DNA of 64,000 nt from Dictyophora rubrovolvata (Eukaryota; Basidiomycota; Agaricomycetes; Phallales; Phallaceae), in NCBI GenBank assembly GCA_029959195.1, contig CP114125.1, positions 1,240,001-1,304,000 on the forward strand. Direction: 5' to 3'. The stretch's first letter is position 1. Each line of letters opens with the position of its first letter. The notes beneath the pieces are model-generated. The model made no database searches and was not told where the DNA came from. It worked only from the letters and a program-made list of their open reading frames with translations. A program made the translations under genes and the position numbers. Shown piece after piece: positions 48,290-58,384 of the stretch.

Positions 48290-50035
48290 TCAATGCGCAC
48301 TGATACCTACTGATACATAAAGAAATCTATTAACATGACAAATGAATATAGAATGAAGGGATGCACCTGGTTCAGACACCCTGGGGCCATCATATCCCCT
48401 TTCGCGAAAAGCAGAGGTAATTTCTGCGCGTCTTTCCGGAGTCATACTTTCGCTATCCCAAATCGCAAATTTTGTTGCTTCCAAATCCTCGACGCCCATC
48501 CTTACAACTACACGAAAAAGAACCTCCGATGATACAACGCAACACTCTCCAAGAATAAGCTTTTTGATTCGTAAGTCTTCTGGTAATGACTGCAAGTTAT
48601 TAGTGTGAAACCAGGCGAATTCGAGAGTATGAAGACAAGGAAACGCGTCATGGATATTTGGCCATAAAATGAAAATAAACGATGCCACGTGCGTTAGTTT
48701 AAGGTGCTGTATTTGAGGCATGGCCTTGACCAAAGTAAGAATGGGGAGATAACTGATGTCTCGATTCTCAAAATTGATGACAAGTGGACATGAATTGTCT
48801 GATTCACGATGACGGCTGGCAGAATTATCACCGTATATTTTGAGATATTGATATTCTATAGAATAATGTTGAAGGGCCATAGATAAATATTGATAATCTG
48901 ATAAAGAGGGGAATAGTCCTGGTCGAACCGCCTCAAAAATTTGGAAAAACACGGATGGTGAGACTGGGTTCCTCAAGTCTTTGGGAATCTCGATCGAAAA
49001 ATAATCCCTGGGGGTTATGTAACACAGTTTGAACTGAGACAATGTTCCCAAGATTCGGATGAACCCGGAAAACCGCCGAATAAAGTCAAGACTTGAGGGT
49101 CCCCGCGCTCCGAATCCAAGTCTGGTAAGATTGACAAAGCCTAGTTTGTCGATCGGCGCGTTCGTCGACGTTGTAACATCAAAAATAGTTTGTACACCAC
49201 GCCGGTCCCGGTCTTGAAGCTCGAGCTCAAACACTTTCAGGGAAGGACAATTGGACAGAAAAGCAAGGAGCTGGGAGAGAGGTGGCGGGTTTATATATTT
49301 CAATGTGAGATGCATTAATAATTTGTTGTGTGGCAGCTGGAGTTTTGGTAAATCGCAACCTTCAAGTTGGATTACTCGAGGGCAAGAGTTATCTATTAAG
49401 CATGCTAGTGGTGATGGCTTAGCTTGGCCACCCTTGGTAGTACCTTGGTCACCGAATAGGCGGATATTCAAGCGTTGCAACTGAAGTGGTGGACATTTAG
49501 AGTTCTGGATAACCCGATTAAGGCGAGCGAAGTTGGGATATGAAGTGTTGATAATCAACGAACATGAGCGAGATAAGATAGAATTTGCATGAGGTATGAA
49601 ATATGCTGTTGATGACTCTTGGTTAAATATGCGATTGAACTGGGAGTCCCAACCGCATGTGAGCGTTAAGGGGGCGTTCTGCGACCGCTTAATGAAGAGA
49701 TCGAAAATTGAAGACTCAAAATCCAAAGTTACGAATGCCCATAAGACCGGCCATCTCAGTGCGGATTCTCTCCAATAATGACATACATACGAAATATTCA
49801 AAGCGGTCGTCCCAGGTTTGGACGAGCTGTAAACAGCTAGTGCGAATATCTTGTAGAGTATATCTGGACTTGTTTTGTTTATCCCTACTTTGGAGTTGTG
49901 GATGCTGTTTTGACGGATCATGGAATAAGAACTTTGTCGCGTTTGGTGTATTTCGTCTTTGAGCTCAAGAAGATGCGCTATTTTGTCGCCGTACGTGGCA
50001 TGAGTTGAGAATGTCTTAGACGATGATCCAATCAT
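48290..50035 (-). CDS. F-box-like/LRR-like protein, family member G (intronless)
   Basis: 581 residues from the first in-frame ATG at 50035 (MIGSSSKTFSTHATYGDKIA). A GTG lies 18 codons further up in the same frame. This member has no intron: HLLELKDEI runs straight into HQTRQSSYSMIRQ. Comparison with F shows that exon-1 end, intron and the first 34 bases of exon 2 were removed together between two ATA triplets. This costs 36 coding bases and keeps the frame. The ancestral ATG is out of frame here, so the N-terminus is new. The F-box-like core is INKTSPDILYKIFALAVY, then YVCHYWRESALRWPVLWA. The LRR-like body has LSQLLAFLSNCPSLKVFEL. The tail (FICHVNRFLYVSVGISAH) differs from the other members. 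Functional status is uncertain. Confidence 0.75.
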   Translation of the reverse strand: MIGSSSKTFSTHATYGDKIAHLLELKDEIHQTRQSSYSMIRQNSIHNSKVGINKTSPDILYKIFALAVYSSSKPGTTALNISYVCHYWRESALRWPVLWAFVTLDFESSIFDLFIKRSQNAPLTLTCGWDSQFNRIFNQESSTAYFIPHANSILSRSCSLIINTSYPNFARLNRVIQNSKCPPLQLQRLNIRLFGDQGTTKGGQAKPSPLACLIDNSCPRVIQLEGCDLPKLQLPHNKLLMHLTLKYINPPPLSQLLAFLSNCPSLKVFELELQDRDRRGVQTIFDVTTSTNAPIDKLGFVNLTRLGFGARGPSSLDFIRRFSGFIRILGTLSQFKLCYITPRDYFSIEIPKDLRNPVSPSVFFQIFEAVRPGLFPSLSDYQYLSMALQHYSIEYQYLKIYGDNSASRHRESDNSCPLVINFENRDISYLPILTLVKAMPQIQHLKLTHVASFIFILWPNIHDAFPCLHTLEFAWFHTNNLQSLPEDLRIKKLILGECCVVSSEVLFRVVVRMGVEDLEATKFAIWDSESMTPERRAEITSAFRERGYDGPRVSEPGASLHSIFICHVNRFLYVSVGISAH

Positions 50036-50990
50036 ACTCCGACTCGGCTTCCCCCGGATTCCAACTCCGATAGCCCGAAATGTTTTCACCCTCTTAAGAT
50101 ATGGTAGGCTAGGTATGTGGATGATCCTATTCCGTGATCAATAAATGATTAGATCTCTCTAAAACGTCAATAAATATCTTCATGTCTGGATTCTGACATC
50201 AATTGGATCCAGTTTATACCTGTCAACAACTTGGATCAGGCGGGTCGGAGGCGACTTTTATAGAAGTTTTTGTAAGCTGAAGGAGTGATTAAGAGTTCCA
50301 GGCAACTAACAACGCTTCGATATCGATCAAATATATTGTTCAACTTCCGTCATTGTCCAGATGCTTTCCCTGACAAAAGACAGACTCCTTTGACATTCAC
50401 TACTATGTCGTCGAGACAATCTTTGGGACTACGCCCTTTGCAAAGTTTAGGCGTTCAGTTCGGTTAAAATTCGTCAACGTTAAGACGCTTTTCACGATTG
50501 CCCATCCAATCCTCCCGTCGTAGTGGAGTTTAAGAATCCGTACAAGCTGCTAGAGGTGGTTGTGTACAAACGCGTGTATACGTTTATACTCGTCAAGCGT
50601 GTCTGCGATGATTGGGTGGCCGGGAGCTTGACTCTATCAAAACGTTCGTGGACGCTCAAAAGAATGCCAATCCCGGGGCCGTTGGCGATAACGGAAGGTA
50701 GAGGGGACTGAGTGCGATTTTAAACAAAAGAGTCTGGACGGTTAGGACAGACATTTATTTTAGGAGTACATTACATTGTATTGTATTGATATATAAAATG
50801 GAAATACGTGTTAGATTGTACCGAGACATGTGCAAAATCTGAGGATAGAATTTTAACGTCCGTCACGAAACCAGATTACTGATGCAAGAAAACTTGAAGG
50901 GCAAATGATACACGAATGTCGATAAACAAGTAGAAATGCAAAAAAAAAAAATGAGAAGAGATGAGATAGAAAGAAGAACATATTCAGAGC
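50036..50990. other. Intergenic, right part duplicated at 57.8-58.4 kb
   Basis: From about 50490 the sequence matches 57765 onward (shared ttcacgattgcccatcca, then acaaacgcgtgtata-like blocks). It marks the left edge of the protease segmental duplication. No gene is seen. Confidence 0.55.
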
Positions 50991-52729
50991 CTAGTCTGTG
51001 GTCGGGTAGAGGTGTATGTCGGGGAACTTGGCCTTGATACGCTCCAAGAGCCATTCGAAGGGAGTTGCGTACGTGATATCAGTATCCTCCGTCTGTCCAG
51101 TTCTCCCAGTAAGTAGGGCTGCGGCACGTCCCTGGCTGTCAACGATAACGGAGCCAGAGTCACCGCAGTCGGAGAATGCTTCAAACTTTTGGTATCCAAG
51201 AATGGCAAACTCCATCGACGTTTGCAGAGTGTCGTCTGGGAAGTAATCGCGCACGAATGATTTGATGCCGTTGCCACGGCCAATAGTCGTGTTCGTCGCG
51301 CAGCCGTTCTTGATCAAAGGGATGCATGGCTCACCGTCTGGGTCGCGCATTTGCGGGTGGGTCAGCTCATCTTCTGGGACGATCCCCTGAATGGGAAAGA
51401 GGCGGTCGTAGGGGTACGTGAATGTGGGGGTATCGCAGGGGTACTTGAAAGGGGAGGTGTCGAGACACATCATCTTCAACACAAATTTGTCTAGCGTAAT
51501 CTCCGTCCCTGGGTATATGTAGCAATTAGAATAGACGGACTTAATAAAATAGACAAAAACGTACCCAAGTCAATCACGTTTCCCCTGAATTTGTCCCAGT
51601 TGATCTTGTCGCGGTCAAGCTGGATCAAGGCCCAGTCCTCAGTGTACGGTTTGGTGGTACCGGCACCAACGTTAATAGGAGGGGCGTAAAAGACGTAGCC
51701 AATGACGCGTTGCTTCCTTTGGCTCCAGATTTTGGAGACGTCACTGTGGAATTTGTTGAGTTCCTTGATCGACGTCTGGGTCACTCTCAAACTGATCTCA
51801 ACACTCTCCCGCTCCGCCTCGACGCCGTCCATGTTCCCGCTCTCCTCCCTCATCTGCAGTTTGTCAAGCAGCCTCTGGTACATGTCCACCATAATGTTGT
51901 CCTTGGCGATTTGGACCATGACGGATGCGAGCAAGCCCTCGAAGGCCTCGGGACCGGGAAGCACGACTTCAACACGGCGCTGACTGCTCTGCGCACGGTG
52001 ATAGGGAATGTTCGGCACATCCTTGGGCGGGAACACAGCATGCCGTGCTGTGAGAACATAGACCGCTTCACTGTCACCGCCTGCAGAGAGGTAGATGCCT
52101 CCGGTGCCCTCAGTGTACGGAGTGGAGAGGGAAGCGATGCGGAGACCGAGTGCCGGGGTGAGAGGACTGCGAACACATGCGGTTGGGTTTGTAGTGGCGA
52201 CATAGTTGAGGAGCCTGAGGCCAGACCGCCTGAAGAGCGATTCCCGAAATGCTATCTCCACGCCGACGATCTGAAAGGAAAGGAGAATGTCTTGGCAGGC
52301 GAGGGCCGCGACCTGGGCAAGCTTGCGGGAGAGAGACCCAGGCATCACACCGACCCACAGAACGATGGGACCAGCGGGCTTTCTGTGCTCGGCAAAACGG
52401 ACGACGTCAATTGTCGTCCACCTGACAGCAACAGAGTCTAGGTACTCATAGACACGTGTACCCATGTCCTCCCATACGGCTGCGAGCTTGTCATTGAAGA
52501 CTGGCCTGATCTCCCTCTTGATAGAGTATGCTTCAGGGCCGGTTAGCTTCTCTGACGGTGGTCCCGTACGAAAGATCAAGGTGGGTCTTGAAGGCAAGCC
52601 GTGATAATACATTGTCGCCTCTGGATCAACGTCATCATCTTCGATTGAAGTAGTGATGTTGTCATCTGTAGAGACGAAGCCAGATTTGGGACCCGTAGTG
52701 AGAGCAGAAGAAGTATGAGATCTCCTCAT
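50991..52729 (-). CDS. Trypsin-fold serine protease domain protein (copy 1)
   Basis: Exon 1 runs to 51565. A 56-bp intron leads to exon 2 (51508-50991). From the first in-frame ATG (52729) it is 560 residues. The catalytic triad is visible: His about 230 in VLTARHAVF, Asp about 365 in EDWALIQLD, and Ser about 506 in CGDSGSVIV. Between His and Asp lies a helical, charged insert of about 80 residues (LLDKLQMREESGNMDGVEAE). The N-terminal 140 residues (MYYHGLPSRPTLIFRTGPPS, VWEDMGTRVYEYLDSVAVRW) form a separate domain. No signal peptide is seen, so it is probably intracellular. The frame is open 17 more codons upstream to a 3' splice-like cag, so an upstream coding exon is possible. The candidate ATG at about 53027 does not join in frame. 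Substrate unknown. Confidence 0.8.
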
Positions 52730-52849
52730 GAGGTCAAAGCACAGGTCAAGAAATTCTTGTGAAACTTCTTCGTCAGCCACTGGAGAAGAAGGAACAAGAG
52801 GGTGAGTACGAGATGATATAAAAATGGTAAAGGACTTACTTGTAAGAAG

Positions 52850-52922
52850 GTGTAGAGAACTTGTAGGTCATGAACCGTGTAGAGAACTTGCAGGTCATAG
52901 AACGCGGAGAGAACTGGTAGGT
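52850..52922. repeat. 27-bp tandem repeat, about 2.7 copies
   Basis: Units at 52850-52876, 52877-52903 and a partial at 52904-52922 share gagaactt-g-aggtcat. On the minus strand they encode a repeated DLQVLYT in the putative upstream exon of the protease gene. This repeat may explain why the 5' end of that gene is hard to model. Confidence 0.6.
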
Positions 52923-53659
52923 TAAAAGCTGTCCTACGCCACGCCACCCAGAATAAGTTTAGGCACTGACTGAAAGTCCGCTGCCTTTGGGGTAGAATAG
53001 CTTCTCTTTCAAACTCCGACACCATGGCGATTCTTGTGTTGACCGGAGTCCACCTTGTCCTCGTCTCCCCCGACTTCCTTTTTTTGAACAACACAACGAG
53101 AAAAATGCTGTCTGAATTGTCATCTACGCCCCCTTTTTACGTATAAAGCACGTCGCACCTAATACGTACATAACGTACGCGTGTAAATAATCATAGGCCC
53201 GGGATATAAACACTAGTGTTAGGCCAAAGACTGAAAGAAAACAGCAAGTTTGCAAATCATTCCATATCGCACACCTCACATTTAGATATCCTGAATATGC
53301 ATTGTGACGTTAATATTGCTCTATATGGTGAAACAAATGTCGGAACACCACGATGCAGTATCACCTCCAGAAAAGAAGCTCGTCGACTAGCTTCGATTGT
53401 CATAATTATGTTGGCACTTGTCGCCAACATCTCAGCAAATCTCACTTCAGACAACAACCAGTAGATACCCGAACAGGGCGCAATAGTTCAACATGAAGCA
53501 GTGTATAATATAAGCAGCTACGTGTAATTTGTAGGAGCCCGATATATGGATACAAGATTGTAATGACCGACGGTGTTGAATGTCGACAGATGCAAGTATG
53601 AGAAAAAAAAAAGAAGATAACAACTATTGAAGCAAAATTGAGAGAAAAGGACACCACTC
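52923..53659. other. Upstream region of protease copy 1
   Basis: Contains the possible first protease exon (ATG near 53027, minus). Beyond it, frames on both strands at 53216-53464 have no motif. No gene is supported. Confidence 0.45.
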
Positions 53660-55607
53660 TCAATCATCGATAATGCCAGCAGGCTTCTGGATGGTTGCAA
53701 TGTCCGCGCCAGGGAGTGGCCATTTCATTGCGAACTCGCGGACTTCCTGTCTGAGTTCCTTGACAGCCTTGACACCCGCACCGTTGCCAGTAGTGGCAAC
53801 TTTCAAGAAATCTTTTAAAGGTTTGCTTCCGGCTTCTTTCTGAAGAGTGAGAGACCTGAACGGCGCGGTGTAAGACTTTCATATCAGCTTCTGTGAGATT
53901 TCGTGAAGTCAAAGCCGATGTTCCAATACGAATTCCTCCCGGAACTTGCGCAGAAGCTAATTCAAGAAGAACAAAATTGTCACTATCGCGCGCTTGTGTT
54001 GATCAAACCATAAATAGGCTTACCATCTCCAGATACAGCGTTTCTGGATGTTACGTTAGGCTAACTGCGGCACCGTATCTTAAAAAAAAAAACCGTTTAC
54101 TTACTGTTAATTGTGATATAAAGGAGATCGCAAATCTTCTCAACTTTGCTGCCAGTCAAGTGCATTGGCTGGAGATCCCACAAGATCAAATGGTTACCAG
54201 TGCCACCGGCCCGGAGTTTGTATCCGTAATTGACTAGCTTCTCAGCAAGGGCCTTAGCATTTGCGATGACTTGCTTAGCATAGGCTTGAAGCTGGGATCG
54301 GCCACCTGTTTAAGTGCTGTGGCTACGGCTGCGATGGTCTGGAAATCAATTGGGATCAGGGTTAGGGGGGACTATCGACTGGGTAAAACTGACGTTATTG
54401 TGGGGTCCTCTCTGGCAAGCAGGGAAGACAGCATCATTAACTCGCTTCTCCAAATCATCAGCCTGAGAACCTTCTTTCTTAAAGAAAATTAACCCGGCAC
54501 GAGGTCCACGCAAGATCTTGTGCCTATGAAGGGGGTTAGCCAATACATTGACATAAGGAATTGGCGAACTAACGTTGTCGTTGTCACAACATCACAAAAG
54601 TCGAAGGGGTTGTTGAGTTCACTGGCAGCGATAAGACCGCTGGTATGAGCGATATCGGCTGTCAAGAATGCACCATGTTCATCGGCAATATTCCTTAGCG
54701 CTTGATAGTCTCAATCTCTGGGATAGGCAGATGCACCGCAAATTAGCAGTCTGGGTTTGAAAAGACGGGCTTGAGATGTCAAGTGAGCGTAATCCACAAG
54801 CTGAGTCTTAGGATCCAATCCATAAGGCAACGATTGGAAGTATATCGATGACGCTGTCATCTTCTTCTTGGCCGTCTACACACAAAAGACATCGATTTAA
54901 AACAAACACAGAACCAGTGTGGTGCGTGAAAGACTTGCATAGCATCCGTGGGTTAAATGACCCCAATCAGGAAGACCGAGACCCATCAGGCGATCCTGCG
55001 GCTGAATCAAAGCCGTGAGAGCGGCGAAACTAGCGGGAAAGAACTAAATGAAAGGCACATCCAAACAAATATTGGACCTACTTGGCAGTCTAAGGAGGAA
55101 GCAATATGTATCCTACACGTGACAAAACAGTAAAACGGACGGAAAAACTCACACTTCCAGAGTACGGTTGAACGTTGACGCGTTGACGCCCCACTTTGTT
55201 CCGTCAAGGCCAAAAGCTTCGAGAGCACGCTTACGACAAAGGATTTCAAGCTCATCAATATATTCGTTTCCTCCATAATAACGAGCTCCAGGGAGACCTT
55301 CAGAGTACTTGTTGGTCAGGATCGAACCATTAGCTTGCATAGTTGCAACGCTTGTCAAGTTCTTTTCACGGTTTTTCAGTCAGATACATGAAATGGGAAA
55401 AAGGACAGAATCCTGAATATATACCTCCGAGGCAATTAGCTCCAGACCAGTATACTGTCGCCATGTCTCCTTGTCAATGATGTTCTGTACTTCGGGATCT
55501 GTTTCCGCCAAGGGTGTGTACAAAATCTTGTTCTGAGGCATCGTCAGACCCTCGTTTCTCAAATAATTACAACCTCTTACGAAAGTCTGAGTCGTAGCAG
55601 TGGCCAT
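53660..55607 (-). pseudogene. Serine hydroxymethyltransferase pseudogene, introns retained
   Basis: Intact SHMT interconverts serine and glycine with tetrahydrofolate and PLP (known). Reading leftward from the ATG at 55607, exons give [124 protein letters not shown] and IQKPAGIIDD. Introns are present, so this is a duplicated genomic copy and not a retrocopy. Breaks include an 8-bp tandem duplication (GCGTCAAC) near 55170-55185 that shifts the frame before VQPYSGS, an in-frame TGA replacing the Trp of PRDWDYE near 54715, and frame changes in the last exon near 53850. The conserved GGPHNN reads RGPHNN. Sequence quality is otherwise high, so decay is recent. A functional copy must exist elsewhere. 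Confidence 0.8.
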
Positions 55608-56044
55608 TGTCCTTCTAAGTGAGACAAAAGTCGTTGCATTGGCGCTAGTTTGGGCTAAAAAATTGAGTATTGAATTGTGACTCGGTGATGACTCGGTGAC
55701 AATAAAATCGCTCTCACGTCGAATAATTACCCCTGGCGCATCTCACCATTTGAATATCACTAAAATCACGCAGTTTTTATGATCTTGATTCCTTCCGTAT
55801 CGTCTTTTTTACCCTAAGTATGTGTTCGATGGCTCCGATGGACCTTTATCGTCGGTAATCAATGACATGACTGAGGCGACCCAACCGAAAGATCTTTTGT
55901 CAATCGTCGAACCTTGACTCTTCAGAAAACATAAGATTGTAGACTTCTAACCTCAGTCTGTATGTGTATGCCTCCAGCTACAGAAAGGATCCGCAAGAGT
56001 AGTTTAGACGCTAGCATGGGCGCTATATCCTCCTCCGCGGGATC
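55608..56044. other. Divergent intergenic region
   Basis: About 440 bases between the SHMT pseudogene and the methyltransferase gene start. It would have served as a shared promoter region. No gene is seen. Confidence 0.5.
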
Positions 56045-57420
56045 ATGTTCAAATTCGACTTCAACCTCGATGAGCTAGAACTAGAAGACGACCCAGATGT
56101 TCTGAACATATTGAATCAGTCTGTAAACGACGCAGAACCATCTAACACTAAACCAGAATCTTCTGTATCATTCAACGTATCCTCAATTTCAGATCTAGCA
56201 CGTCAAAAAAAATCCTTCTTCTGTTTTTTTTGGCATAATCCCTAATTGTTTATCCAGATTTCCACTATTCCTCCCGCAATATCTTACTCTCCTCTCAAAT
56301 TACCAGTACCAGCCCGCAATTCTCATTCAATTGATCAATTTGTAACATTACATCGACGAGATCTTTTTGACGCGCGATTTCAGCTTAGTTCTGAAGATTC
56401 TTTGATACCGTCTGAAGAAAATAGTATCAAGGCTGGCGGTGATAGTGACACGTTAACATCCGTAGACGCACCATCCGATTTAATTGCTGGTGTATATGAA
56501 GGCGGACTAAAAACCTGGGAATGCAGTCTCGATCTAGCAGGGTACCTTGCTACTCTGGAACCCGGCTTGAACACGTCCGATAACGACTCTGCTATCCTAG
56601 AAGTAACTTGTTCTGTACATTGAAGTGTAAGTATACTAATGTTACGATAGATTGGCTGTGGTACCGCGATCCCGTCACTATACTGTTTGAAACGTTTATT
56701 CAGCCGTCCTCCTCCTTCGAATGGTCGGACTATAATTCATCTTCAAGATTACAATTTCGTTGTTTTGAAACTAGCGAGTGACATCTTTGATAAATATACA
56801 CCTTGTTTGACCTCCACTTTAGGTAACTTTCTACAATGTAATTTTGACGTGGTGTACGACTTCGTTGAATCCTCCCTCCATCCATAGCTGACCGACTTGT
56901 AGACGCATCCTCTGCCTCGGAGAAATATCGTGAAATTTTGGACAAAGACGAAGAATTTCACACGGACGCAGCACAACTCGATGCTGAGCCTGGGGAACTC
57001 CCACTAACCTCGAAACTTATCTCAGCCTTCCAAAACTCACTGGAAGAGTATCGCATTGATATTAAATTCATAGGGGGATCATGGCACGACACAAACAAAT
57101 GGATATCACAAACGGGAATTACATATTCTCTCGTTCTCTCATCAGAGACCATCTATCGGATATCTAGCCTGCCGAGTCTCATCACCCTCTTACGAAACGC
57201 CATCTCCCAAAAGCCAGAGGTGAACGTCAGCGGAATTTCAACTTCACATACGGCGTCATTATGTTTAATAGCTGCGAAGGTCATTTATTTTGGCGTAGGT
57301 GGAGGGGTCGAGAGCTTTGTTAAAGCAATTGAAAATGATGGTGGACATTCTGATACCGTTTTCGAAACCAAAAAGGGGGTTGCCCGAAAAATTATGAAGA
57401 TTAGCTGGAACCTGATATAA
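56045..57420 (+). CDS. HPM1: Protein-histidine N-methyltransferase (METTL18/Hpm1 family)
   Basis: Hpm1 methylates a histidine of ribosomal protein uL3 using SAM (known for yeast and human homologs). Exon 1 starts MFKFDFNLDELELEDDPDVL. An 81-bp intron (56177-56257) leads to exon 2 with SDLIAGVYEGGLKTWECSLD. Exon 3 (56651-56777) carries the SAM motif as EIGCGTAIPSL plus IIHLQDYNFVVLKLA. Later sequence gives GELPLTSKLISAFQNSLEEY, SLVLSSETIYRISSLPSLIT, AAKVIYFGVGGGVESFVKAI and KGVARKIMKISWNLI. The join between about 56778 and 56886 is uncertain. Skipping to 56887 keeps frame. A possible exon at 56823 (NFLQCNFDV), expected from the family, does not join in frame with any visible donor. The gene is probably functional, with this caveat. 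Confidence 0.82.
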
Positions 57421-58384
57421 ACCTTTTTTGCTATATGTACATTGTTCGTATGCAAATTTTCTTCATGAACGCGAAAATCGTCGGCTAATTGCGAATTCAT
57501 CTGTCCCCAGTAACTTAACATAGTTGGCCACGTTGAGTGACAATATAAGTAATACGAGGCTAATAATACCCGAAAATCGCAACGAGGGATAACACTTCAC
57601 AAATTATGAATGTCAATATATGAAAAACTTTCAATCTGCTTCAAGACCATATTGACCTCGAGTCATCGTTTCCAGACCTCAGATCAACCTGATAATGTCT
57701 CCGTCTTCGGGTCTAATCACAGCTTCCGTAACTCATGTCCTATAGGAATCTACTTTTCTAAGGCGCTCTTCACGATTGCCCATCCATTCCTGTTGTAATG
57801 GAGTTGTAGAACCCGTATAAGTCGCTGGAGGTAGTTGTGTATGAGAGTATGATATAAACGCGTGTAATAGCACCATCTAGAGACTTGAGGAGTGTTGACT
57901 CTATCATAGGACGTTCGTAGACTCTCAACCCTCCCAAAATCCCACACAACGGATCCCTTCAATTTCTTTGTTTCTATATCAAACCGCGCCAGTACGTTCT
58001 ATGAATGTGCCTTGAATGCCACTCCCGAGCTCATTAGCAATAACGGAAGGCATGTACATGGATGATTGAGGGGACTGTGGGTGCGATTTTAAACAAGAGA
58101 GGAGTCTGGATGGTTAGGACAGAGATTTATTGAAGAATAGAATACATTGTATTGATACATAAATGGGAATTGATAATATTACGTCTCAGATTGTCCGTGA
58201 TCTTCTGAGAGCATGTGCAAAATCTGAGAAAGAATTTTAGCGTCCGTCGCGAAACATGATTACTGCCAATGATGGAGGGGGTAAAGAAAGGGATATAATA
58301 CACAAAGGTCAAGAACATTCAATGAAATAGTACAACAGTATAATATCGATAAACAAGTAGAGACAAAAAGGAAAGACTCGTAGC
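57421..58384. other. Intergenic; right part is the duplicated flank of the protease copies
   Basis: From about 57765 it matches 50490 onward, including the gggactg-tgggtgcgattttaaac block just before the protease 3' end. No gene is seen. Confidence 0.55.

Noticed and set aside
51710-52441. Long plus-strand frame (243 codons) opposite the protease gene
   Set aside because: It is the antisense shadow of a well-supported coding exon. The paralogous copy shows the same kind of shadow, and it has no protein motif.
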